This document shows positions 9,025-16,048 of a DNA stretch of 64,000 bases, piece after piece. This stretch comes from Planctomonas psychrotolerans (GTDB taxonomy: Bacteria; Actinomycetota; Actinomycetes; Actinomycetales; Microbacteriaceae), in assembly GCF_008642235.1 (NCBI RefSeq), contig NZ_SJEV01000001.1, positions 1,754,400-1,818,399 on the forward strand, written 5' to 3'. The number at the start of each line of letters is the position of its first letter. The stretch's first letter is position 1. The notes beneath the pieces are model-generated. The model saw nothing but the letters and a program-made list of their open reading frames with translations. It was not told where the DNA came from and did not search any database. The position numbers and the translations under genes were made by a program.

Positions 9025-9672
9025 CTAGCCGTGCTCGCGGATGAAGGCACCGATCTCGGCGATCTCGGCGGGAGAGACCCCGTGGGCGAGGTCCTCGTAG
9101 ATGCGCTCGGTGAGCGTGCTGTGTCCGGGCAGCCAGTCGCGGGTGCGCTCCACCGCATCCGCCGGGATCACGGTGTCCACGGTGCCGCGTCCCCAGAACA
9201 CCGGCGTTCGGATGTCGGTGAGGGCACGATCGGACTCCAGCTCCGGGCCGACCAGGAAGCCGGACAGTTGCACGGCGTAGGCGAACCGGGTGGGCGCGAG
9301 CCGTAACAGCTGCAACGCGATCGCGCCGCCCTGCGAGAATCCGAGCAACCCCACCGACGGCGACCTCGGCAGGGTGTCGAGCCAGGCGAGTACGCCTCGG
9401 GCCGCCGCGTTCGCGCGCTCCATCGGAACGGCCCCGTGGCGGCCCCCCGAGGTCGGGAACCACGCGTGACCACCCCCATCGACGAGCGGCGCCCGCACCG
9501 AGGCGATCACCGGATTCAGCGGAAGGTAGGGCGCGAGGCCGAAGAGGTCGCCCTCGTGCGAGCCGTAACCGTGCAGGAGCACGAGCAGCGGACGGATGGC
9601 GACCTCCCGGCTCGATGCCGACCAGAGCACCGCCTCGGCGTCGAGGGGGAGCACGTCGGGAATGTCGTCCAT
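9025..9672 (-). CDS. Alpha/beta hydrolase, carboxylesterase/phospholipase-like
   Basis: Cytoplasmic serine hydrolase of 215 residues in the phospholipase/carboxylesterase (Abhydrolase_2) group. The oxyanion-hole loop LLHGYGSHEGD is near residue 34, the nucleophile elbow GFSQGGAIALQ near residue 110, the acid lies in WGRGTVDTVIP and the histidine in EDLAHGVSP. All three catalytic positions are present and length is normal. It stands alone between trkH copy 2 and the sugar-acid operon. The substrate is unknown. Confidence 0.85.
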   Translation of the reverse strand: MDDIPDVLPLDAEAVLWSASSREVAIRPLLVLLHGYGSHEGDLFGLAPYLPLNPVIASVRAPLVDGGGHAWFPTSGGRHGAVPMERANAAARGVLAWLDTLPRSPSVGLLGFSQGGAIALQLLRLAPTRFAYAVQLSGFLVGPELESDRALTDIRTPVFWGRGTVDTVIPADAVERTRDWLPGHSTLTERIYEDLAHGVSPAEIAEIGAFIREHG

Positions 9673-9730
9673 CCGTCCATCCTTGCGCCTGCGACCGGAA
9701 CGCGCGGCCGTGCGGCGTCAGAACGGGGCG

Positions 9731-9809
9731 GCGTCACACCGGGATCGCGTCGCACCGGGATCGCGTCGCACCGGGACCGAGGCACACCGGGCGGCGTCAC
9801 ACCGGGATC
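9731..9809. repeat. Tandem 16-base repeat at the 3' end of the aldolase gene
   Basis: Three consecutive 16-base units at 9731-9746, 9747-9762 and 9763-9778 (GCGTCACACCGGGATC and close variants) are followed by a shortened unit at 9779-9790 and a last copy at 9791-9809. The last copy contains the stop codon of the aldolase gene, so the array looks like duplication of the gene's 3' end into the spacer. It fills most of the gap between the esterase and the aldolase. Confidence 0.8.
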
Positions 9810-10435
9810 GAGGCGATGGCGTCGGCGCTGGCTCGCGCGATACCCGTCCAGTCGCCCGCGGCGATCGCTTTGCGCGACGCCATCCAGCTGCCGCTGACCG
9901 CGAAGACGGCGGGCGACGCCAGATACGCGGCGGCGTTCGCCGCGGTGACGCCCCCGCTCGGCAGAAAGCGCACCGCGGGGAAGGGGCCGCGGAGCGCTTC
10001 GATCATCGGCAGTCCTCCCGCCTGCTCCGCGGGAAAGAACTTCACCCGGTCGAGACCGGACTTCGCTGCGCGCTGCAGTTCGGTCGCCGTGGCGACTCCC
10101 GGGAGGGCCACGACGCCGCGGTCCGCAGCGCGGGCGATCACCTCGTCGTCCCAGCCCGGGCTGACCACGTACCGGGCGCCGGCATCGACCGCCCGGTCGA
10201 CGTCGGATGCCGTCAGCACCGTGCCGGCACCCACGACGAAGTCGGGGAACGCGGCCGAGATGCGGCCGATCGCAGCGAGCCCGGCGTCCGTGCGCAGGGT
10301 GATCTCGGCGGTGCGGATGCCTCCCGCCGACAGTGCCGCCGCCAGGTCGGGGCCGTGCGCCGCATCGTCGAGCACGATCACGGGCACGATGGGGATGCCG
10401 TCGAGCACGTCCGCCGCCGCGGTTCCGGCCGTCAT
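9797..10435 (-). CDS. eda: 2-keto-3-deoxy-6-phosphogluconate-type aldolase (KDPG/KHG family)
   Basis: Class I aldolase of 212 residues that cleaves 2-keto-3-deoxy sugar acids or their phosphates to pyruvate plus an aldehyde. Key parts are visible: PVIVLDD at the first strand, GIRTAEITLRTDAG with the general acid/base Glu, FVVGAGTVLTA, the ARYVVSPGWDDEV strand and the Schiff-base lysine in DRVKFFPAEQAGG. The start is ATG 10435, whose bases overlap the SDR stop as ATGA. Because the companion genes are dehydrogenases rather than kinases, the natural substrate may be an unphosphorylated keto-deoxy acid such as 2-keto-3-deoxy-L-fuconate; that is inference. Confidence 0.9.
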   Translation of the reverse strand: MTAGTAAADVLDGIPIVPVIVLDDAAHGPDLAAALSAGGIRTAEITLRTDAGLAAIGRISAAFPDFVVGAGTVLTASDVDRAVDAGARYVVSPGWDDEVIARAADRGVVALPGVATATELQRAAKSGLDRVKFFPAEQAGGLPMIEALRGPFPAVRFLPSGGVTAANAAAYLASPAVFAVSGSWMASRKAIAAGDWTGIARASADAIASIPV

Positions 10436-11205
10436 CGGCCGAGCCATCCGCCATCCACGGGAAGCACGATACCCGAGACGTAGTCCGACGCGGGAGATGC
10501 GAGGAACACCGTCGCTCCGCCGAGGTCGGACGCGGAGCCCCAACGACCGGCCGGGATGCGCGCGAGGATCGACGCCGAACGTTCGGGGTCGTCGCGCAGC
10601 GCCTGCGTGTTGTCGGTGGCGATGTACCCGGGGGCGATCGCGTTCACCGTCACGCCGTGCACCGCCCACTCGTTGGCGAGCGCCTTGGTGAGGCCGGCGA
10701 TGGCTGACTTCGCCGCCGCGTATCCGGGCACGTTGATGCCGCCCTGGAAGCTCAGGAGGCTCGCGGTGAAGATGATCTTGCCCGCACCACGGGCCAGCAT
10801 GGGGCGCGCGAGCAGCTGGGTGAGGGCGAACTGGCTGCTGAGGTCCACCTCGAGCACCCGGTCCCACAGCTCGAGCGGATGCTCCGCGGCAGGGGCGCGC
10901 TCGATGGTGCCGGCGTTGTTGACGAGGATGTCGACACCGCGGCTCGCGAGCTCCTCGCCGAGAGCGAGCACGGCGGCCCGGTCGGCGAAGTCCACCGCCC
11001 GCGCCTCGAACGCGCGGCCGTGGGCGGTGACCGCCGCCTCGATGGCGCTGCCGGTCGGCTCGAGCGTGGCGCTCACACCGATGACGTCGGCCCCGGCGGC
11101 CGCCAGCGCCTCCGCCATCGCGAAGCCGATGCCGCGCTTCGCACCGGTCACGACCGCGAGGCGGCCGGCCAGATCGAAGGCGGCCGGTCCGGACAGGCCG
11201 CTCAT
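10432..11205 (-). CDS. SDR-family oxidoreductase, KduD-like
   Basis: Classical short-chain dehydrogenase of 257 residues. The cofactor loop is TGAKRGIGFAMAEAL, followed by NNAGTIE, the catalytic Ser in TASLLSF and the YAAAK motif with Tyr and Lys. The ending LPVDGGWLGR and the overall match point to 2-deoxy-D-gluconate 3-dehydrogenase / 2-keto-3-deoxygluconate 5-dehydrogenase (KduD). It is the middle gene of a three-gene leftward operon with ATGA overlaps on both sides, between the zinc dehydrogenase and the aldolase. It probably oxidises a keto-deoxy sugar acid, with the exact substrate undetermined. Confidence 0.86.
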   Translation of the reverse strand: MSGLSGPAAFDLAGRLAVVTGAKRGIGFAMAEALAAAGADVIGVSATLEPTGSAIEAAVTAHGRAFEARAVDFADRAAVLALGEELASRGVDILVNNAGTIERAPAAEHPLELWDRVLEVDLSSQFALTQLLARPMLARGAGKIIFTASLLSFQGGINVPGYAAAKSAIAGLTKALANEWAVHGVTVNAIAPGYIATDNTQALRDDPERSASILARIPAGRWGSASDLGGATVFLASPASDYVSGIVLPVDGGWLGR

Positions 11206-12227
11206 GCGCCGGCCGTCCGCACGTCGATGAGGATCTTCATGGCCCGTCCGGCTTCGAGGTCGGCGAAGGCGGCCTGGGTGTCGGCGAGCGGCACGATCCG
11301 GGTGATCAGCAGGTCGGCCGGGATGTCGCCTGCGGCGAGCAGGTCGACGGCGGTCTCGAAGTCGACGCGCTGGTAGACCCGGGCGCCGAGGATCGACAGC
11401 TCGCGCCAGAACACGCGTTGCAGGTTGATCTCCCGGGGTGTCGGATGGATGGCGACCACGACGATGGTGCCGCGCACCTTGGCGAGGTCGGTGGCCCCGA
11501 GCACCGCCGCGGCGGCCCCCGACACCTCGAACACGACGTCGGCGCCTGCGCCGCCCGTCCACTCCTCCACCCAGGCCACCTGATCGACGGCACGCGGGTC
11601 GAGGGTTGCGAAGCCGAGTTCCTCGACCTGCGCCCTCCGAGCTTCGTCGACCTCCGCGACGACCACCTCTCCGCCGAAGCGCCGGGCCACGGTGGCGATG
11701 AGCACGCCGATGGGTCCACCACCGATCACGACCACTTTCTCACCACCGGAGATTCCGGCGCGACGCACGTCGTGCACGGCGACGGCGACGGGTTCGACCA
11801 GCGCGGCATGGTCGAGCCGCAGTTCGGCGGGCAGGGCGACGAGCGTGGCGGCGGGAACGTTCCAGAGCTCCTGAAGCGCGCCGGGGGAGTCGATGCCCAG
11901 GAAGTCGAGGTTCTGGCAGATGTGCGAGTTGCCCGCGAGGCAGGCGGGGCAGGTGCCGTCCCAGTCGAGCGGCATGACGGTGACCGGGTCGCCGACGGCC
12001 CAACTCTCGACACCGTCGCCCACCGCGGCGATGGTGCCGCTCATCTCGTGACCGAACACGAGCGGCATGGACACTCGGGCGTCCATGTGCCCGTGCATGA
12101 TGTGGAGGTCGGTGCCGCACAGCCCGGTGTAGGCCACGGCGATCTGCACCTCGCCCGCCGCGGGCGGGATGGGATCTGCCGTGGCTTCGCGGACCGCGCC
12201 GCCGCCGATGTACGTCGCTGTACGCAT
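11202..12227 (-). CDS. Zinc-dependent medium-chain alcohol dehydrogenase
   Basis: MDR-family polyol or sugar-acid dehydrogenase of 341 residues. The catalytic-zinc region is visible as GLCGTDLHIMHGH and FGHEMSGTI, and the nucleotide fold as VVIGGGPIGVLIA. The structural-zinc loop reads DWDGTCPACLAGNSHIC: three cysteines remain and the first position is Asp, a variant seen in part of this family. Likely activities are those of threonine, sorbitol or L-gulonate/L-idonate dehydrogenases. It is the first gene of the leftward operon with kduD-like and aldolase genes and is divergent from the aldose dehydrogenase operon, with only about 30 bases between the annotated starts. Confidence 0.87.
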   Translation of the reverse strand: MRTATYIGGGAVREATADPIPPAAGEVQIAVAYTGLCGTDLHIMHGHMDARVSMPLVFGHEMSGTIAAVGDGVESWAVGDPVTVMPLDWDGTCPACLAGNSHICQNLDFLGIDSPGALQELWNVPAATLVALPAELRLDHAALVEPVAVAVHDVRRAGISGGEKVVVIGGGPIGVLIATVARRFGGEVVVAEVDEARRAQVEELGFATLDPRAVDQVAWVEEWTGGAGADVVFEVSGAAAAVLGATDLAKVRGTIVVVAIHPTPREINLQRVFWRELSILGARVYQRVDFETAVDLLAAGDIPADLLITRIVPLADTQAAFADLEAGRAMKILIDVRTAGA

Positions 12228-12250
12228 GGGTGCTCCAAGAGGTGTGATGT

Positions 12251-12279
12251 ACTATGAATGCTATCAGCCGGGATCTCAA
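12251..12279 (-). promoter_or_regulatory. Candidate promoter of the leftward dehydrogenase-aldolase operon
   Basis: On the minus strand TTGAGA (12279-12274) is separated by 17 bases from CATAGT (12256-12251), which lies about 25 bases upstream of the ATG at 12227. A GGAG ribosome site lies in between. The same bases contain the first possible codons of the divergent reductase gene. Confidence 0.45.
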
Positions 12280-13256
12280 CGAGGAGGCACGACATCCGAA
12301 CGCGACCTGCACCGCGCGGCCTGCAGCTCACCGAGATCGGCCTGGGAGCCGCACAGTTCGGCAATCTGAACAAGGCAACCACGGACGAGGCATCCGCCGC
12401 CGCCGTGGACACCGCCTGGAGTCTCGGAGTGCGGTACTTCGACACCGCCCCGCACTACGGCGTGGGAGTGTCGGAGCGACGCCTCGGCGCGGCTCTCCGC
12501 GGCCGGAAACGCGACGACTACGTGCTCTCCACCAAGGTCGGCCGCCTGCTCGAACCTACGCCCGATCGCGCCGCGGCGGGCGACCTCGACGGTCACGGCT
12601 TCATCACCCCCGCGACGCACCGCCGGCAGTGGGACTTCAGCCGGGACGGCGTGCTCCGCTCCGTGGAGGAGAGTCTCACGCGGCTCGGCCTCGACCGCAT
12701 CGACATCGCCTACCTGCACGATCCGGACGACCACTGGGAGGCCGCCTCGACCTCCGGGATCGCGGCACTGATCGAACTCCGCGACGAGGGCGTCGTGCGG
12801 GCGATCGGCGCGGGCATGAACCAGTCGGCGATGCTCGCCGAGTTCGTGCGCCGATCCGACGTCGACATCGTCATGCTCGCGGGGCGCTACACGCTGCTCG
12901 ACCGTTCCGCGACCGAGGACCTGCTGCCTCTTGCGGAGGAGCGCGGAGTGGCGGTGGTGGCGGCCGCCGTGTACAACTCCGGGCTGCTCAGCCGCGCCGA
13001 GGTGCCCGCGGATGCCCGCTTCGACTACCAGCAGGCGCCGCCCGAGCTGATCGAGCGCGCCCGGGCCATGGCGGCCCTCTGCTCGAGGCACGGAGTCACG
13101 CTGCCGGATGCCGCGGTGCAGTTCCCCCTGCGACACCCCGCGGTGGCGTCCGTCGTGGTCGGCACCCGCACCGCGGAGCAGGTCGCCTCCAGCGTCGCGC
13201 GGGCCGCCACCGTCATCCCCGAGGAGCTGTGGGCGGAACTCGAGGCGCTGTCGTGA
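12258..13256 (+). CDS. Aldo/keto reductase family aldose dehydrogenase (L-fucose / D-threo-aldose type)
   Basis: NAD(P)-dependent oxidoreductase of up to 332 residues that probably oxidises an aldopyranose to its lactone. Family landmarks are GLGAAQFGNL, RYFDTAPHYGVGVSERRLG (catalytic Asp and Tyr), the active-site lysine in LSTKVGRLL, DRIDIAYLHDPDDHW and a C-terminal VVVGTRTAEQV. The DGHGFITPATHRRQWDFS segment is characteristic of L-fucose/D-arabinose (D-threo-aldose) dehydrogenases. The start is uncertain: ATG 12258 lacks a ribosome site, while GAGGAGG at 12281-12287 ideally precedes an in-frame ATC at 12294. The stop overlaps the lactonase start as GTGA. Confidence 0.85.
   Translation: MLSAGISTRRHDIRTRPAPRGLQLTEIGLGAAQFGNLNKATTDEASAAAVDTAWSLGVRYFDTAPHYGVGVSERRLGAALRGRKRDDYVLSTKVGRLLEPTPDRAAAGDLDGHGFITPATHRRQWDFSRDGVLRSVEESLTRLGLDRIDIAYLHDPDDHWEAASTSGIAALIELRDEGVVRAIGAGMNQSAMLAEFVRRSDVDIVMLAGRYTLLDRSATEDLLPLAEERGVAVVAAAVYNSGLLSRAEVPADARFDYQQAPPELIERARAMAALCSRHGVTLPDAAVQFPLRHPAVASVVVGTRTAEQVASSVARAATVIPEELWAELEALS
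12281..12287 (+). promoter_or_regulatory. Strong Shine-Dalgarno sequence inside the reductase reading frame
   Basis: GAGGAGG lies six bases before an in-frame ATC codon (12294-12296), just where the conserved part of the aldose dehydrogenase begins. No ATG, GTG or TTG lies at that distance. It suggests either ATC initiation or that an ancestral ATG has changed. Confidence 0.5.
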
Positions 13257-14113
13257 TCCTCGACGCGCACCAGCACGTCTGGGATCTCGACCGGGCGGAC
13301 TACCCGTGGCTGGGCCCGGGCATGGGCGACCTGCACCGCACCGTGGGCTTCGATGAACTCGCGCCCACACTCCGGGCGCTCGGTGTCGATGGCACCGTGC
13401 TCGTGCAGGCCGCCGACAACGCGGCGGACACGACACTGATGCTCGATGTCGCGGCTCGGCACCCCGAGGTGGTCGGAGTGGTGGCGTGGGCCCCCCTCGA
13501 CCGCCCCGACGAGCTTCCCGCGCACCTCGACGAGCTGACCCGCTCGTCCCTCGTGGTCGGTGTCCGCACCCTCATCCACGAACGGGAACCGGACTGGCTC
13601 GCCGCACCGCACGTCGATCGCGGCCTGGGCATCCTCGCCGACGCATTGCTCCCCTTCGATTTCGTGACCTCAGGGCCCCGAGCGCTCGCCGAGCTGCCCG
13701 CCATCGGCCGCCGGCACCCCGACCTCCGCATCGTGATCGACCACCTCGGCAAACCGCCGATCGGCGGCGGGTCGGCGGAGCGCGCGGAGTGGCGTTCGCT
13801 CCTCACCGAGGCGGCGGCCAACCCGCTCACCGTCGCCAAGCTGTCCGGGCTCTACTCCAGCGTCGGCGACCTCGCGTCATGGACGCCCGACGGTATCCGC
13901 CCCTTCGTCGACGACGCCCTCGAGGTGTTCGGCGCCGAGCGGCTGATGTACGGCGGCGACTGGCCGATCTCGCTGCTGGCCGGCGGCTACGAGCGCACGT
14001 GGCGGGCCATGACCGGCATCGTCGATACGCTGTCCCCCACCGAGCAGGGCGCCATCCTCGGCGGCACCGCACAGGACTTCTACCGCATTCCACCGACGGG
14101 AGCACGCCGATGA
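13253..14113 (+). CDS. Amidohydrolase-2 family sugar lactonase (L-fuconolactonase-like)
   Basis: Metal-dependent hydrolase of 286 residues, in the amidohydrolase family that contains L-fucono-1,5-lactonase and 2-pyrone-4,6-dicarboxylate lactonase. The first strand carries DAHQHVWD, the middle has RIVIDHLGKPP, and the last strand supplies the catalytic Asp in LMYGGDWPIS. The GTG start at 13253 overlaps the reductase TGA. It would open the lactone produced by the upstream dehydrogenase to the free aldonate. Order and overlap with the aldose dehydrogenase strongly support this role. Confidence 0.88.
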   Translation: MILDAHQHVWDLDRADYPWLGPGMGDLHRTVGFDELAPTLRALGVDGTVLVQAADNAADTTLMLDVAARHPEVVGVVAWAPLDRPDELPAHLDELTRSSLVVGVRTLIHEREPDWLAAPHVDRGLGILADALLPFDFVTSGPRALAELPAIGRRHPDLRIVIDHLGKPPIGGGSAERAEWRSLLTEAAANPLTVAKLSGLYSSVGDLASWTPDGIRPFVDDALEVFGAERLMYGGDWPISLLAGGYERTWRAMTGIVDTLSPTEQGAILGGTAQDFYRIPPTGARR

Positions 14114-14156
14114 GCATCAGCCGGAGTACACGATCGAGTGCCGACGGACTCCACGG

Positions 14157-14909
14157 ATGACGGGCGAGTTCGACGGCCTCGTCGCGATCGTCACGGGGGG
14201 CGGATCGGGCATCGGGCGGGCTACCGCGACGGCGCTCGCCGCGCGGGGCGCGCGCGTCGCCGTGCTCGACCTCGCCATCGACGACCTGCCCGAGGGGTCC
14301 ACCGGTTACCGGGCCGACGTGACCGACCGTGCGTCGGTGTCGACCGCCGTCGGCGCCGCGGCCGCGGAGCTCGGTGGCATCGACATCGTGGTCAACAGCG
14401 CCGGGATCAGCGCGATCGGCACCGTCGAGGCGAACGACGATCCCGAGTGGGCGCGCGTGCTCGACATCAATGTCACCGGCACGGCCCGGGTCACGGCGGC
14501 GGCGCTGCCGTGGCTGCGCGAGTCGCGTGCGGCGGCCGTGGTCAACCTGTGCTCGGTCGCCGCCCTGAACGGACTGCCCGATCGCGCCCTGTACAGCGCG
14601 TCGAAGGGTGCCGTGCTCGCGCTGACCTTCGCGATGGCGACGGACCACGTGCGGGAGGGAGTGCGCATCAACTGCGTGTGCCCGGGCACCGTGTCCACCG
14701 CATTCGTGGAGCGGATGCTGCAGAACTTCCCCGACCCGGTGGTCGAGCGTGCGGCGCTCGACGCGCGGCAGGCCACCGGACGCATGGTGACACCGGAGGA
14801 GGTCGCTGGCGCGATCCTGTACCTGGCGTCGCCCCTGTCGGGGTCGACCACCGGCACCGCCCTCGATGTGGACGGCGGCCTGACCCGTCTGCGGGTGCGG
14901 CCGTCATGA
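14157..14909 (+). CDS. SDR-family oxidoreductase, candidate 2-keto-3-deoxy-L-fuconate dehydrogenase
   Basis: Short-chain dehydrogenase of 250 residues with TGGGSGIGRATATAL, the NSAGISA loop, catalytic Ser in LCSVAAL and YSASKGAV carrying the Tyr and Lys. The ending LDVDGGLTRL is normal for the family. In the bacterial oxidative L-fucose pathway an SDR oxidises 2-keto-3-deoxy-L-fuconate to the 2,4-diketo acid, and the position between a lactonase and a mutarotase fits this. It could also be a sugar dehydrogenase. It starts 43 bases after the lactonase, and its stop overlaps the mutarotase start as ATGA. Confidence 0.82.
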   Translation: MTGEFDGLVAIVTGGGSGIGRATATALAARGARVAVLDLAIDDLPEGSTGYRADVTDRASVSTAVGAAAAELGGIDIVVNSAGISAIGTVEANDDPEWARVLDINVTGTARVTAAALPWLRESRAAAVVNLCSVAALNGLPDRALYSASKGAVLALTFAMATDHVREGVRINCVCPGTVSTAFVERMLQNFPDPVVERAALDARQATGRMVTPEEVAGAILYLASPLSGSTTGTALDVDGGLTRLRVRPS

Positions 14910-15250
14910 CCGACATCCGTCCGCCCGTGCGCCGGTACGGCATGGCGGCGCGGTTGCGCCCCGAACTGCGCGAGGAGTACCTGGCCCTGCACCGCGAGGT
15001 GTGGCCGCAGGTCGAGGCCACCATCACGGCGTGCAACATCCGCAACTTCACGATCTTCGTGCTGGGCGACGTGATCTTCGGCTACTTCGAGTACGTGGGC
15101 GAGGACTACGACGCCGATCAGGCGCGGATGGCCGAGGATGAGGCGACAAAGCGCTGGTGGGCGCGCACCGGCCCGTGCCAGCTGCCGTTCACCGACGGAT
15201 CGGCCGCGCCCAACTGGGAGATGCTGGACGAGGCCTGGCACCTCGACTGA
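14906..15250 (+). CDS. L-rhamnose/L-fucose mutarotase (RhaM family)
   Basis: Small enzyme of 114 residues that interconverts alpha and beta anomers of a 6-deoxy or related sugar. The conserved elements are RYGMAARLRPELREEYLALHREVWP with its catalytic His, NIRNFTIF, FGYFEYVG and the C-terminal MLDEAWHLD. The length is full. It overlaps the SDR by four bases and ends the rightward operon. A mutarotase is expected where an anomer-specific aldose dehydrogenase such as the AKR of this operon is used. Confidence 0.9.
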   Translation: MTDIRPPVRRYGMAARLRPELREEYLALHREVWPQVEATITACNIRNFTIFVLGDVIFGYFEYVGEDYDADQARMAEDEATKRWWARTGPCQLPFTDGSAAPNWEMLDEAWHLD

Positions 15251-15277
15251 GCGCGGCGCACGTGGCGGGAAGCCGCG

Positions 15278-16048
15278 TCAGCCGCGTTTGGCGTTGGGGA
15301 GTCGGCGACGCTGCCAGGCGTCGATGATGTGCGTGCGCATGGCGGTCTCCGCCTCGGCGGCGTTCCCCGCCTCGATCGCCTCGAGCACGCGGCGGTGCTC
15401 GTCGAGCGTCGCCCGGAACGCCTCCGCGGTCGGCGCACCCGTGAAGCGGTTGCTTTCGCGGGCCCGCTGGAACAGCACCTTGGTGATGTTCTCGGCGAGC
15501 CGGTTGCCCGACTGGGCCATGACGAGGAAGTGGAAGTCGACGTCGGCCTGGCTGTACGCCTCCTCGTCCTCGATCGTCTCCGCCATGTGATCGAAGGCCG
15601 CGTGCAGATCCGCGATGTCCGCGTCGGTGCGTCGCGAGGCGGTGTCGGCCGACATGGAGCCCTCGAGCGCACTGCGGATGACCGCCAGATCGTCGAGCAC
15701 GCCGAGGGAATCGTCATGCTCGACGAGCGCGCTCAGCACCACCGGGTCCAGCATGTTCCACGACTCGGCGGGCTGCACCTGTGTTCCCCGGCCCTGCACG
15801 ACCGTCACGAGACCCTTCTCCTCGATGCGCTTCACCGATTCCCGCACCACGGTGCGGCTCACGCCGAAGTGCGCACTGAGGGTGCCCTCGGGTGGCAGGG
15901 AGTCCCCGGGCGCCACCTCCCCGGTCACGATCGCGCTCACCAGGTCGTGCACCACCGCGACGCCGAGCCGGGCGGCCGGTGTGCGGGCGTCGGCCGCGCC
16001 GAGGAAGGACCGGCTCGCCGGCGCGGCATCGGGGAGCGGGAGCGTCAT
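15278..16048 (-). CDS. GntR/FadR-family transcriptional regulator
   Basis: DNA-binding regulator of 256 residues. The winged helix-turn-helix is at residues 35-95 (PEGTLSAHFGVSRTVVRESVKRIEEKG) and is followed by an all-helical FCD effector domain with metal-ligand candidates in DVDFHFLVMAQSGN and DEHRRVLEAI. Such regulators usually sense sugar acids or other carboxylates. The ATG at 16048 overlaps the dehydrogenase stop, so the regulator is the last gene of the long leftward operon and is probably autoregulated. Candidate operators lie at 25264-25276 and 27549-27561. Confidence 0.9.
   Translation of the reverse strand: MTLPLPDAAPASRSFLGAADARTPAARLGVAVVHDLVSAIVTGEVAPGDSLPPEGTLSAHFGVSRTVVRESVKRIEEKGLVTVVQGRGTQVQPAESWNMLDPVVLSALVEHDDSLGVLDDLAVIRSALEGSMSADTASRRTDADIADLHAAFDHMAETIEDEEAYSQADVDFHFLVMAQSGNRLAENITKVLFQRARESNRFTGAPTAEAFRATLDEHRRVLEAIEAGNAAEAETAMRTHIIDAWQRRRLPNAKRG

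Noticed and set aside
12254-14113. A 619-codon frame that seems to fuse an unknown protein to the lactonase
   Set aside because: The first 330 codons are an out-of-frame shadow of the aldose dehydrogenase; the real lactonase starts at GTG 13253, overlapping the dehydrogenase stop.
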